A DNA stretch of 59,493 nt from Candidatus Polarisedimenticolaceae bacterium (GTDB taxonomy: Bacteria > Pseudomonadota > Gammaproteobacteria > Chromatiales > Chromatiaceae). Both the position numbers and the translations under genes were made by a program. The stretch covers positions 1 through 59,493 of the forward strand of contig JAKISI010000012.1 in the NCBI GenBank assembly GCA_021648685.1, in the 5' to 3' direction. Below are positions 16,055-23,919 of this stretch, in pieces (the stretch's first letter is position 1; every line of letters starts with the position of its first letter). The notes under the pieces are model-generated. The model ran no database searches. It was not told the origin of the DNA and saw only the letters and a list, made by a program, of their open reading frames with translations.

Positions 16055-16735
16055 TTATGCTGGCTTTTTTGCTACTTGATCCCGCAAATAAATGGGCAGC
16101 GCCAGTTCTGCCGCAACCGCTTCCCCAGCCGCATAGCCACGTACGGCCAGCCGTGCCACATCTTGTGCACTGCAGAGCAGATCACTCTCTATAGCGGCCA
16201 AACGCGCACCCATGCGTTGGGCGAGTATATCCCTGTAGGTTGCCCAGCCTCTGCCTGCACCCTGCCAGCCTTCGCCTGCTGGCAAATCCACCCGCTCAGG
16301 CGTTGCTACCTGTTCAGATCCCACCTGGGTCACCAGGTCATCGGCAATGACCTCATAGGCAGCCCAGTAGAGTTCTCCCATTCTTGCATCAAAGGCAGGC
16401 AGGATGCGCCGGGCACCCTGCATTCGATAATGGCGTTGCGCCAGTGCTGCCAGGGTGGAGATGGGGACTACCGGCAGCTGCGCGCCAAAGGCAGCGCCTT
16501 GAATCACGCCGGCGGCTATACGGACGCCGGTAAAGGAGCCTGGCCCTCGCCCAAAGGCCAGGGCATCCAGTTGGGAGAGTTTCAGCTCGGCCTCTGCCAG
16601 CAGTTGATCCATCATGGGGAGGATCTGCTCTGCATGCTGGCGGGGTGCTACTGCATAGCGCTCTTGTATCTCTCCATTGATGTAGAGTGCAGCTGAGCAG
16701 GCCTCGGTTGCGGTTTCAATTGCAAGCAGTTTCAT
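16055..16735 (-). CDS. tsaB: tRNA threonylcarbamoyladenosine synthesis protein TsaB
   Basis: A 226-residue protein. It is an ASKHA-fold partner of TsaD and TsaE in making the t6A37 modification of tRNAs that read ANN codons. The N-terminal MKLLAIETATEACSAALY and the AFGRGPGSFTGVRIA loop are diagnostic. Its ATG overlaps the yoaA stop (ATGA), giving the yoaA-tsaB coupling also known in Escherichia coli. Length and start match the family. Confidence 0.96.
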   Translation of the reverse strand: MKLLAIETATEACSAALYINGEIQERYAVAPRQHAEQILPMMDQLLAEAELKLSQLDALAFGRGPGSFTGVRIAAGVIQGAAFGAQLPVVPISTLAALAQRHYRMQGARRILPAFDARMGELYWAAYEVIADDLVTQVGSEQVATPERVDLPAGEGWQGAGRGWATYRDILAQRMGARLAAIESDLLCSAQDVARLAVRGYAAGEAVAAELALPIYLRDQVAKKPA

Positions 16736-18648
16736 TTGTCGGCTTTCCCAAAGAATCGTTGCACCTCGGCAGGGTCGCGCGTCCGCGCCATGGCCGGCAT
16801 GCTTTTGAGAAAAACGTGTCCGTAAGGCTTTGAAAGCAGGCGCGGATCGCAGATAACCAGTACCCCCCGGTCTGTCTCATCCCGGATCAGTCGCCCCGCC
16901 CCCTGTTTGAGTGCAATGGCAGCCTGTGGCACCTGGAACTCCATAAAGGGGTTGCCGCCCTGTTTTTTCAAGGCATCAATCCTGGCCTGGAGTACAGGAT
17001 CACCCGGTGAGGCAAATGGGAGTTTGTCGATAATGACGCAGGAGAGCGCCTCTCCACGCACATCCACCCCCTCCCAAAAGCTGGCGGTTCCCAGCAGCAC
17101 GGCATTGCCAAATTCGCGAAACCGTTCCAGCAGTTCGCCTTTGGGCGCGCTCCCCTGGATCAGCATGGGATAGTCGATACGATCTTCGAGCGCCTCGGCG
17201 GCTATCCGCAAGGCTCGATGGCTGGTAAAGAGCATAAAAGCCCGCCCGCCACTGGCCTGCAAAACAGGGACGGCAACCTCCAGCACCGCATCAATGTAGC
17301 CCTGCTCTCGTGGATCCGGCATCCCCTTTGGTACGAACCAGAGGGCTTGGTTGGGGTAGTCAAAGGGGCTCTCCCAGCGGGCTGTATCTGCCTCCATCAG
17401 CCCCAGTTGTTTTTGAAAATGGGTAAAGCTCTCACCCACTGCCAGGGTGGCGGAGGTGAAGATCCAGGCCGCTGAGTGTTGTTCCATTCTTGACTGGAAG
17501 GCATCCGCGATCTCCAGCGGTGTACGGTTCAGGCGGAAGCTCTGACGCTGGGTTTCAAACCACCGTATGTATTGGTCACCACTTTCATCGCAGATCTGAC
17601 CAAGCTGTTGTTCCAGCTGTTCACAGCGGCTCAGGCAGCTGTCCAGCCCTTTGCCCCGCCCTTTAACCACTTCCAACAGCCCGGTTAAACCGGTGAGCTG
17701 CTCTCTGGTGTGGTTGAGTGCGGTGGTGATCCGTTCATCATAATTAACCTCTTTCCAGTTGCCACGCCGGATATCCAGGCCAAAGGCCAGCCGCAAATCC
17801 CGCACCGATTTGGAGAGTGATGCGGCCTGGTCTGCAATCTCCTGCATATCCCCCGCTTCCCGCTGGTACTCGGTCTCTGTGTCGCGCGCCAGATCAAGCA
17901 GTTGCCGCCCACTTACCGTGAGGCCAAAGAAGCTGCTGGCAATCTCTGGCAGCTGATGTGCCTCATCCACCACAAAGCAGTCGGCACTGGGCAGCAGCTC
18001 ACCAAAGCCGCCCTCCTTGAGTGAGAAATCAGCGCACAAAAGATGATGGTTAATCACCACCAGGTCGGCCTCTTGAGCCTTACGCCGCGCCTCTACCAGA
18101 TGGCAGCTGCTGTATGAAGGGCACTCCTGGCCCAGGCAGTTGTCGGTGGTTGAGGTTACGATGGGCCAGATCTGTGCCCCCTCGGGGATATGCACCAGTT
18201 CGGCCACATCCCCGCTGCGGGTCTTTCCTGCCCAGCGCTGCACCTGTGCCAGGTGGCCGGCCACCTCTCGCATACGTGTCCGGTTATCCAGTGCGGCATT
18301 TTCCAGACGATGGGTGCAGAGGTAGTTTGAGCGCCCCTTCAGCAGCGCCACTGTGCCAGGAATGGCCAGCGCACCTCTGACTACCGGCAGGTCACGGTGA
18401 AAAAGCTGATCCTGTAGGTTGCGGGTGCCGGTGGAGATGATGATCTTGCGCCCCGAGAGCAGGGTGGGCACCAGATAGGCAAAGGTCTTTCCCGTACCCG
18501 TGCCGGCTTCGGTAATCAGAACGTCACCGGTTGCCACTGCCTCAGCAACCCTCTCTGCCATCTCCGTCTGCTGGGAGCGATAGGAGAAGTTTTCGATGCG
18601 TTGAGACAGCAGGCCACCGGAGCCGAAGATATCGGCAATTTCACTCAT
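16732..18648 (-). CDS. yoaA: DinG-family iron-sulfur ATP-dependent DNA helicase YoaA
   Basis: A 638-residue protein, XPD/DinG-like superfamily 2 helicase, 5'-3' polarity in the family. Walker A GTGTGKT is at 49-55 and the DEAH box in FVVDEAHQLP. Four cysteines (111, 171, 176, 182) are placed as the 4Fe-4S ligands. C-terminal motif QGAGRLIRDETDRG is motif VI. In E. coli YoaA works with the clamp-loader subunit chi in repair of replication forks. First gene of the yoaA-tsaB pair. Start ATG at 18648. Confidence 0.94.
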   Translation of the reverse strand: MSEIADIFGSGGLLSQRIENFSYRSQQTEMAERVAEAVATGDVLITEAGTGTGKTFAYLVPTLLSGRKIIISTGTRNLQDQLFHRDLPVVRGALAIPGTVALLKGRSNYLCTHRLENAALDNRTRMREVAGHLAQVQRWAGKTRSGDVAELVHIPEGAQIWPIVTSTTDNCLGQECPSYSSCHLVEARRKAQEADLVVINHHLLCADFSLKEGGFGELLPSADCFVVDEAHQLPEIASSFFGLTVSGRQLLDLARDTETEYQREAGDMQEIADQAASLSKSVRDLRLAFGLDIRRGNWKEVNYDERITTALNHTREQLTGLTGLLEVVKGRGKGLDSCLSRCEQLEQQLGQICDESGDQYIRWFETQRQSFRLNRTPLEIADAFQSRMEQHSAAWIFTSATLAVGESFTHFQKQLGLMEADTARWESPFDYPNQALWFVPKGMPDPREQGYIDAVLEVAVPVLQASGGRAFMLFTSHRALRIAAEALEDRIDYPMLIQGSAPKGELLERFREFGNAVLLGTASFWEGVDVRGEALSCVIIDKLPFASPGDPVLQARIDALKKQGGNPFMEFQVPQAAIALKQGAGRLIRDETDRGVLVICDPRLLSKPYGHVFLKSMPAMARTRDPAEVQRFFGKADK

Positions 18649-18659
18649 AATATAGGGGG

Positions 18660-19157
18660 CTACTCTGCCTGATTGTCCCAGACCTCTGACACAAGACCGT
18701 CCTCCTGAGTCCAGGCCAGCCGACCGATGATTTTGAAGCGGGCCACAGAGAGCGCCCCGCGTTTTGCACGACTGCTGCTGGATTTTTTCATGAACGCTTC
18801 GATCTCGTCCCGTTCAGCTTCGTAGATTTTGTAGGGTTCATAATCCTCATCCATCAGTACCAGCACGACGCTGTCCCAGGGCTGATCAAGTTTGACCTGC
18901 CCAATGCGCTGCCCTGATTTTGACTCATCAAAGATGGTGCGGCTTTTGATCTGGATGCGCTTGTTGTCCCGCTCAGGGTCTATCGCATCGTAGCCCCCAA
19001 CATGATCAGCTTTAGGGGTCAGATTCAGCAGGCGGATGGCATCGTGCTCAGCGATTTCGCTGCTGATGCCAGGTAGCGGCTTGCCCATGGCACGACGATA
19101 CTCTGCCGCCAGCTGGCGTGCCTGCCCTATCAACTTGTCTACGGCATAGAGACCCAC
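18660..19157 (-). CDS. Hypothetical protein with a PD-(D/E)XK-like pattern
   Basis: A 165-residue protein from a GTG at 19157. It is not firmly recognised. The central part (GGYDAIDPERDNKRIQIKSRTIF) has the order D...Q-x-K followed by strands (DSVVLVLMDEDYEPYKIYEA), which is how many PD-(D/E)XK nuclease-fold proteins look. Residues 120-150 are basic and serine-rich. It is 11 bases upstream of yoaA and probably shares its transcript. No signal peptide or membrane segment. A DNA-related role is only a guess. Confidence 0.6.
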   Translation of the reverse strand: MGLYAVDKLIGQARQLAAEYRRAMGKPLPGISSEIAEHDAIRLLNLTPKADHVGGYDAIDPERDNKRIQIKSRTIFDESKSGQRIGQVKLDQPWDSVVLVLMDEDYEPYKIYEAERDEIEAFMKKSSSSRAKRGALSVARFKIIGRLAWTQEDGLVSEVWDNQAE

Positions 19158-19250
19158 AACGAAGAACCCCGGGGAGTTAAGTTATCCAGATTGTACCTTG
19201 GGATTTTGGCGGGTGCCACAGATCGAGTGTGGCAAAAACCGTTCCCCAGA

Positions 19251-19284
19251 CAGCAAAAACCCCGCTGTTGCGGGGTTTTTGCTG
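19251..19284. terminator. Bidirectional terminator between csp and the 18660-19157 gene
   Basis: Arms CAGCAAAAACCCCGC (19251-19265) and its complement (19270-19284) with loop TGTT. A GC stem is flanked by A and T runs on both strands, so it can stop transcription both ways. It lies 21 bases after the cold-shock gene stop. Confidence 0.9.
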
Positions 19285-19304
19285 TGCTTTTAGCGGTATC
19301 CGAA

Positions 19305-19508
19305 CTATTGCGGAACCACGTTGGTTGCACTCAGTCCTTTAGCACCACGTTCTACGTCAAATGTCACCTGCTGACCTTCAGCCAGTGATTTGAAGCCGCT
19401 GGCCTGGATTGCGGAGTGATGAACAAATACATCATCGCTGCCGTCAGAAGGAGCAATAAAGCCGAAACCTTTGCTGTCGTTGAACCATTTTACTGTGCCT
19501 GTAGCCAT
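19305..19508 (-). CDS. Cold shock protein, CspA family
   Basis: A 67-residue single cold-shock domain. RNP1 (KGFGFI) and RNP2 (VFVHHSAI) are complete. It binds single-stranded RNA and DNA and melts RNA structure. The ATG at 19508 is preceded by GAGGT; upstream in-frame codons have no family similarity. The 300 bases before it hold no gene and probably contain the long leader usual for these genes. A strong terminator follows. Confidence 0.96.
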   Translation of the reverse strand: MATGTVKWFNDSKGFGFIAPSDGSDDVFVHHSAIQASGFKSLAEGQQVTFDVERGAKGLSATNVVPQ

Positions 19509-19809
19509 TCTAGAATTACCTCGTAAATATATATGATTTAGTACAAACATGCAGATTGTTAAGAAATTACGGAAGGTTCTGCTGTATATACTGCAAGGTA
19601 CTGCCGGAACCACTACTAAACAAAAGCTGCTAGGCCGTAACATATACAAATTACACATAATAAGCTACAGGTTTTTTACTCTTTTTTACAAAAAATCGTA
19701 CTTTTTTGCTTATCATGGCAATCTGGCTGCTAAATATACAGGTTTTGAGCCACAAGAGGGGTTCTCTGTGCCGCCTGTATGTTGCCAGAAGCGGGCAGAA
19801 CAGGCCTCC
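19509..19809 (-). promoter_or_regulatory. Leader and promoter region of the cold-shock gene
   Basis: About 300 bases without a gene between the tolC stop and the csp start. It is A/T-rich near 19660-19740 and has runs of T and A. It probably contains the csp promoter and a long 5' leader; no individual elements were placed with confidence. Confidence 0.4.
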
Positions 19810-21138
19810 TTAATTGAGCCACCGGGTTATCTCTTCAAGATCAGCCCGCGATAAACCGCCTGCTGCCTGCTTAAGTCGCAGCCCATTCAGAATATAATCA
19901 TACCGGACAAAGGAGTAGTCGCGACGGGCTCGGTAGAGGTTGCGCTGCTCTGTCAGTACATCCACCATGGTTCTTGTCCCCACTTCAAGCCCCGCTTCTG
20001 TTGCCTCTAGCGCACTCTTTGCGGAGACGGTGGTTGCCTTTAGTGCCTTTACACGGCTGATGCTTGAGACAACACCACGGTAGGCGTCCCTCACCTGCCG
20101 CTTGACGGCTCGGCGCTCTCTGTCCAGATTCTGTTGCGCCTTTTCAAAGTCAAAACGGGCCTGTCGGGTACGCGAGGTTGTACCGCCACCCAGATAGAGC
20201 GGAACATTCAATTGCAGACCGATGCTGCTGGTGTCGCTGTCCGAGGCACGCTCCGCATCACTTCGGCTGAGGGCATGTGAGCCCACAAGGGTTAGTGTGG
20301 GGTAGTGGCCGGCCCGTTGCAGCTCTATATTTTGCCGCGCTACTGTAGTGGCACTGCGCAGTGCGACGAGTTTCGGGTTCTGTTGCAGTGCGGTATCACT
20401 CCATTGGTCTATTGAATCAGGTTCGGGTCTGCTCAATGGCAAATCTGCTGCCAGCACCGCCAACCTCTTTTCACTATCACCTATGATTTCATGCAGGGCT
20501 TCCCAGGCATCATCCAGTTCATTTTCCGCCTGAATCTCATCCGCTCTGGCTTTATCATAGGCAGCCTGCGCCTCATGCACTGAGGTGATCGCAATCAGCC
20601 CAACATCAAATCGCTGTTGTGCCTGCTCAAGCTGCCGAAGGATTGCTTTTTTTTCCGCATGCGCGAAGCCAAGGGTGTCCTGCGCAGAGAGCACACCGAA
20701 GTAGGCCTGTGCAATGCGCATAATCAGGCTCTGCCGCTCCGCCTCATAATTAGCCGCCACCTGGGCGATCTGGTTATCAGACTGCTGCAGTTGAATCCAG
20801 TAGTCTTTGCGATAGAGGGGCTGATTCAGGTTCAATGAAAGCACCGTCTTATTGGAGATGCTCTTTCCAGCGCTGTAGGTGGAATATATCGTGCTACTCG
20901 AGGAGGGTTTGACATCGCTATAGGTGCGAGTGACATCTCCACTCACCGAAAACGTAGGCCGCAACTGCGCCAATGCCAGTGGGCGGCTTTCACGCACAGA
21001 ATCACGCTCTGCACGAACCACCTGTAACTGAGGGTCATTTTGCAGCCCCAGCTCATATATTTGGATCAGATCCAATGCGTAAACAGGTAAAAACCCAGGC
21101 AGGACAAGGAGACCCAACAGGGTCAGGATCTTTTTCAT
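19810..21138 (-). CDS. tolC: TolC family outer membrane protein
   Basis: A 442-residue protein with a signal peptide (MKKILTLLGLLVLPGFLPVYA). Trimeric outer membrane exit duct for type I secretion and tripartite efflux pumps. The two repeated halves show the usual YELGLQNDPQLQVVRAERDS and TALQQNPKLVALRSATTVARQNIELQRAGHYPTL helices, and the alanine/glutamine-rich coiled coils between them. No inner membrane partner is adjacent. Length is normal for TolC. Start ATG at 21138. TolC rather than a CusC-type channel, since no lipobox is present. Confidence 0.93.
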   Translation of the reverse strand: MKKILTLLGLLVLPGFLPVYALDLIQIYELGLQNDPQLQVVRAERDSVRESRPLALAQLRPTFSVSGDVTRTYSDVKPSSSSTIYSTYSAGKSISNKTVLSLNLNQPLYRKDYWIQLQQSDNQIAQVAANYEAERQSLIMRIAQAYFGVLSAQDTLGFAHAEKKAILRQLEQAQQRFDVGLIAITSVHEAQAAYDKARADEIQAENELDDAWEALHEIIGDSEKRLAVLAADLPLSRPEPDSIDQWSDTALQQNPKLVALRSATTVARQNIELQRAGHYPTLTLVGSHALSRSDAERASDSDTSSIGLQLNVPLYLGGGTTSRTRQARFDFEKAQQNLDRERRAVKRQVRDAYRGVVSSISRVKALKATTVSAKSALEATEAGLEVGTRTMVDVLTEQRNLYRARRDYSFVRYDYILNGLRLKQAAGGLSRADLEEITRWLN

Positions 21139-21628
21139 GTATATCTCGATTCCCTATGTTTTTGTGGCTGACCAAGTATGTACGAACAATAGCCTGATGA
21201 TAGCAGATGCATTACCGGATAGATCCACCCTATCCCAGAAGAGATATACCATGCGGCAATAGACCACATGACCAACAGGGCTATTTTAGAATATACTGGC
21301 TCGCGAAATGGTGATGAGATCTCTTTGGCAGATGTGTTGACTGCCTTGCTTGACTCCCAATCTCTCCCCCCTGTCCTGCTGCGCGCAGGCGGGAGCCAAG
21401 ACTGATCTCTCTTACCTTTTGTGGATGCTCTGCTTTTTGCCTTAAGGATTGCATGTGAGTCACTCCCCTCATGTTACCGACTCACCACTCTTTGAACAGG
21501 GATAGCTTAAACGTAATCTCTGGTTTTGCAAAAAGCAGGGCATCCTCTCTTTTTTTCCGCCTCCTCTTTAACCCCTGCCCATTACGAAACCACTTACATC
21601 TGAATTAAAATCTTTATAAGATAAAGGT
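21139..21628. other. Intergenic region, promoters for tolC and the 21629 gene
   Basis: About 490 bases without a credible gene. Contains an inverted repeat GTGAGTC/GACTCAC near 21453-21484 and an A/T-rich stretch with TATAAG about 15 bases before the 21629 start. Nothing else was recognised. Confidence 0.4.
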
Positions 21629-22000
21629 ATGCCTTTGATAAAACAGATACTGTTGCTGACGCTCCTTCAGCTCTCTCTAACCTCTGCAAATGCCGCCCCC
21701 TCTCAGCTGCTGGGCTATGGTGTAAAGCCTTGTGAAGCCTATCTTGAGGCCTATAAAGGCTGGGAGAGTGGCCTGGAAGAGCAGATAGAACAGTACCTGC
21801 ACTACCGTGATTGGCTGGCCGGCTTTGTTTCAGGACTCAATCTGGCAATGGGTGAGGATGTGCTGCATGGCATTGAAGTAGCAGGAGCCATGCGCCGTAT
21901 TCAGCTATATTGTGATGAGCACCCTACCAAAGACTTTTTCACAGCCTCAGTCTCTTTGATTAAACTGCTCTCAAATCTGGAACGAGGCAAAGCAGAGTAG
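21629..22000 (+). CDS. Exported hypothetical protein
   Basis: A 123-residue protein with a signal peptide cleaved after about SANA (residues 1-22). The mature part has two cysteines (CEAYLEAY, LYCDEHP) that could form a disulfide, and the YRDWLAGFVSGLN helix recalls the small HdeA/Rap1a-like periplasmic proteins, but the match is weak. The start ATG follows ATAAAGGT. Lies 25 bases upstream of xthA on the same strand. Function unknown. Confidence 0.65.
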   Translation: MPLIKQILLLTLLQLSLTSANAAPSQLLGYGVKPCEAYLEAYKGWESGLEEQIEQYLHYRDWLAGFVSGLNLAMGEDVLHGIEVAGAMRRIQLYCDEHPTKDFFTASVSLIKLLSNLERGKAE

Positions 22001-22025
22001 CCACTGGCACTACAGCGCCCACAAC

Positions 22026-22841
22026 ATGAAAATCATCTCATTCAATACCAATGGCATCCGTGCCCGCCCCCACCAGCTTTTGGCGCTTACAGAGCGCTAT
22101 GCCCCAGATATCATTGGCATCCAGGAGAGCAAGGTGCAGGACTCGGAATTCCCCACAGCCGCTATTAAAGCCTTGGGTTATAACGCTGCCTATCATGGGC
22201 AAAAGGGGCACTATGGCGTTGCTCTGCTATCCAGGCAACAGCCAATCTCCGTGCAACGGGGCTTTCCAGCAGATGCAGAGGATGCACAAAGACGGCTGAT
22301 CACAGGTGTATTCTCTACCCAGAGAGGTGAGGAGATTACCGTTATCAATGGTTATTTCCCCCAGGGAGAGAACCGCTCCCATGAGACGAAATACCCCAAC
22401 AAGCGCAAATTTTATGCCGATCTGTTGAGTTTTCTTACCGAAAATTTCACCCCTGATGACAAGCTGCTGCTCATGGGGGATCTGAATGTTGCGCCCCTGG
22501 ACATTGATATTGGCATTGGCCCTGCCAATGCCAAGCGCTGGCTGCGGGAGGGTAAATGCTGTTTTCTGCCGGAAGAGCGTGAGTGGCTACAGCATATATC
22601 TGACTGGGGGCTACAGGATACCTTTCGTGAGTTGCATCCCCATGTTGAGGATCAGTTTAGCTGGTTTGACTACCGTAGCCGAGGGTTTGATCGTGACCCA
22701 AAGCGGGGGTTGCGTATTGACTTCATCCTTGCAACAAGGCCCTTGATGGCACTTTGTACTGGTGCGGGAATAGCCTACGATATCAGAAGTATGGAGAGGC
22801 CCTCCGACCACTGCCCAATATGGGCGACTTTTATGGACTGA
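22026..22841 (+). CDS. xthA: Exodeoxyribonuclease III
   Basis: A 271-residue enzyme of base-excision repair: AP endonuclease and 3'-5' exonuclease. The start MKIISFNTNGIRAR, the metal site IQESK, the GDLNVAPLDIDIG loop and the C-terminal SDHCPIWA are all in place. The family usually reads NVNGIRAR, so Thr replaces Val here without harm. Followed by a small unknown gene two bases after its stop, probably co-transcribed. Confidence 0.96.
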   Translation: MKIISFNTNGIRARPHQLLALTERYAPDIIGIQESKVQDSEFPTAAIKALGYNAAYHGQKGHYGVALLSRQQPISVQRGFPADAEDAQRRLITGVFSTQRGEEITVINGYFPQGENRSHETKYPNKRKFYADLLSFLTENFTPDDKLLLMGDLNVAPLDIDIGIGPANAKRWLREGKCCFLPEEREWLQHISDWGLQDTFRELHPHVEDQFSWFDYRSRGFDRDPKRGLRIDFILATRPLMALCTGAGIAYDIRSMERPSDHCPIWATFMD

Positions 22842-22843
22842 CA

Positions 22844-23218
22844 ATGAGCACCTATCAGAACAGCACCTTTCTTAATGAGTGGCATGATGGCGATGTGGCG
22901 TTATTGCAAAGGGAGTTTGGATTGTCGGCAGATGAGCTGGCCAACGCGACCATTCTGCTGGCAACCTATATGCACGACGAGCTCGGCGGTGAAGCCTTTG
23001 TGCTGTTTCGTCAGAATGGAAATCTCTATGAGGTCAATGCCAGTCATGACTCTGTGGGAGGCATGACCGGCCAGTGGGAACCAGAAGAGACTTTTCCGCA
23101 AGCCCTGCGCTACCGCCTTGAGCAGGGACGACTGGGGCGCAGCACAGATGGCTCTAACCTGTTTGCCAATGAACTCTGTTTTTTGTTGACAGAGCTGGAG
23201 AGGGGAGTGCCACTTTAG
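22844..23218 (+). CDS. Hypothetical protein downstream of xthA
   Basis: A 124-residue soluble protein starting two bases after the xthA stop at ATG 22844; the longer open frame overlapping xthA is read-through. Acidic, no signal peptide, with HDELGGEAFVLFRQNG and GGMTGQWEPEETFPQALRYRL. Family not recognised. The spacing suggests coupling to xthA, and the open frame is well conserved in style with its neighbours. Confidence 0.65.
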   Translation: MSTYQNSTFLNEWHDGDVALLQREFGLSADELANATILLATYMHDELGGEAFVLFRQNGNLYEVNASHDSVGGMTGQWEPEETFPQALRYRLEQGRLGRSTDGSNLFANELCFLLTELERGVPL

Positions 23219-23271
23219 ACCGCCCTTGCACTGTTCAATTTCTGCAGACGAAAAGGCCATGGCATATACAG

Positions 23272-23919
23272 CTATTTTTTATGATTGGCCACCCAAACCG
23301 CCGCCTCCAGTCGGGATTTCAGATGCAGCTTCTTTAACAGGTGCTTCACATGCACCTTTACGGTTCCCTCCGTAATATCCAGTTCACGCGCAATCAGTTT
23401 ATTGCTGTATCCTTTTGCGATGAGCTTTAATATCTGCTCCTCTCTTTGGGTCAACCCGGCTTGCGACGGTTTTTTTAGTACCGCATCATCACGTAAGGCA
23501 TGCGCCATCAGTTCAGTTAACTTATTGCATATTACAAACTGACCACTTGCCGCCATTTGAAGCTGTTCCAGGATATCTTCCGGCTCCATATCCTTGAGCA
23601 GATAGCCATCTGCGCCAGCACGCAGCGCCGCAACAACATTATCTTCATTATCAGAAACCGTCAGCATAATGACGCGGGAATCAATATCTGTCGCTTTAAT
23701 TGCTTCAAGCACCTCAATCCCGCCCATACCTTTCATATTCATATCAAGTAAAATCAGATCCGGGTTAAGCTCAATTGCCAGATCCAGCCCCTCTTGACCA
23801 GAGGCCGCCTCCCCCACCAAAACCAGCGAATCAACCAACGCAATCAGATCCGCAACCCCTTTTCTAAACAAGGGGTGATCATCAATTGCGATAACCGTGT
23901 ATCTGTTCTCTTTATTCAT
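23272..23919 (-). CDS. narL: NarL-type response regulator (LuxR family)
   Basis: A 215-residue two-component regulator. Receiver domain with acidic pocket DD (13-14), phospho-acceptor D59 in LILLDMNM and lysine in LLKDMEP. C-terminal LuxR helix-turn-helix at about 150-195 (LTQREEQILKLIAKG...EGTVKVHVKHLLKKL). The ATG overlaps the kinase stop by one base (TAATG), so kinase and regulator are coupled. Pairing with a NarX-like sensor suggests nitrate or nitrite control of respiration; target genes are not adjacent. Confidence 0.88.
   Translation of the reverse strand: MNKENRYTVIAIDDHPLFRKGVADLIALVDSLVLVGEAASGQEGLDLAIELNPDLILLDMNMKGMGGIEVLEAIKATDIDSRVIMLTVSDNEDNVVAALRAGADGYLLKDMEPEDILEQLQMAASGQFVICNKLTELMAHALRDDAVLKKPSQAGLTQREEQILKLIAKGYSNKLIARELDITEGTVKVHVKHLLKKLHLKSRLEAAVWVANHKK

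Noticed and set aside
15965-16696. 243-residue open frame on the plus strand
   Set aside because: It is antisense to tsaB; the product is cysteine- and histidine-rich noise.
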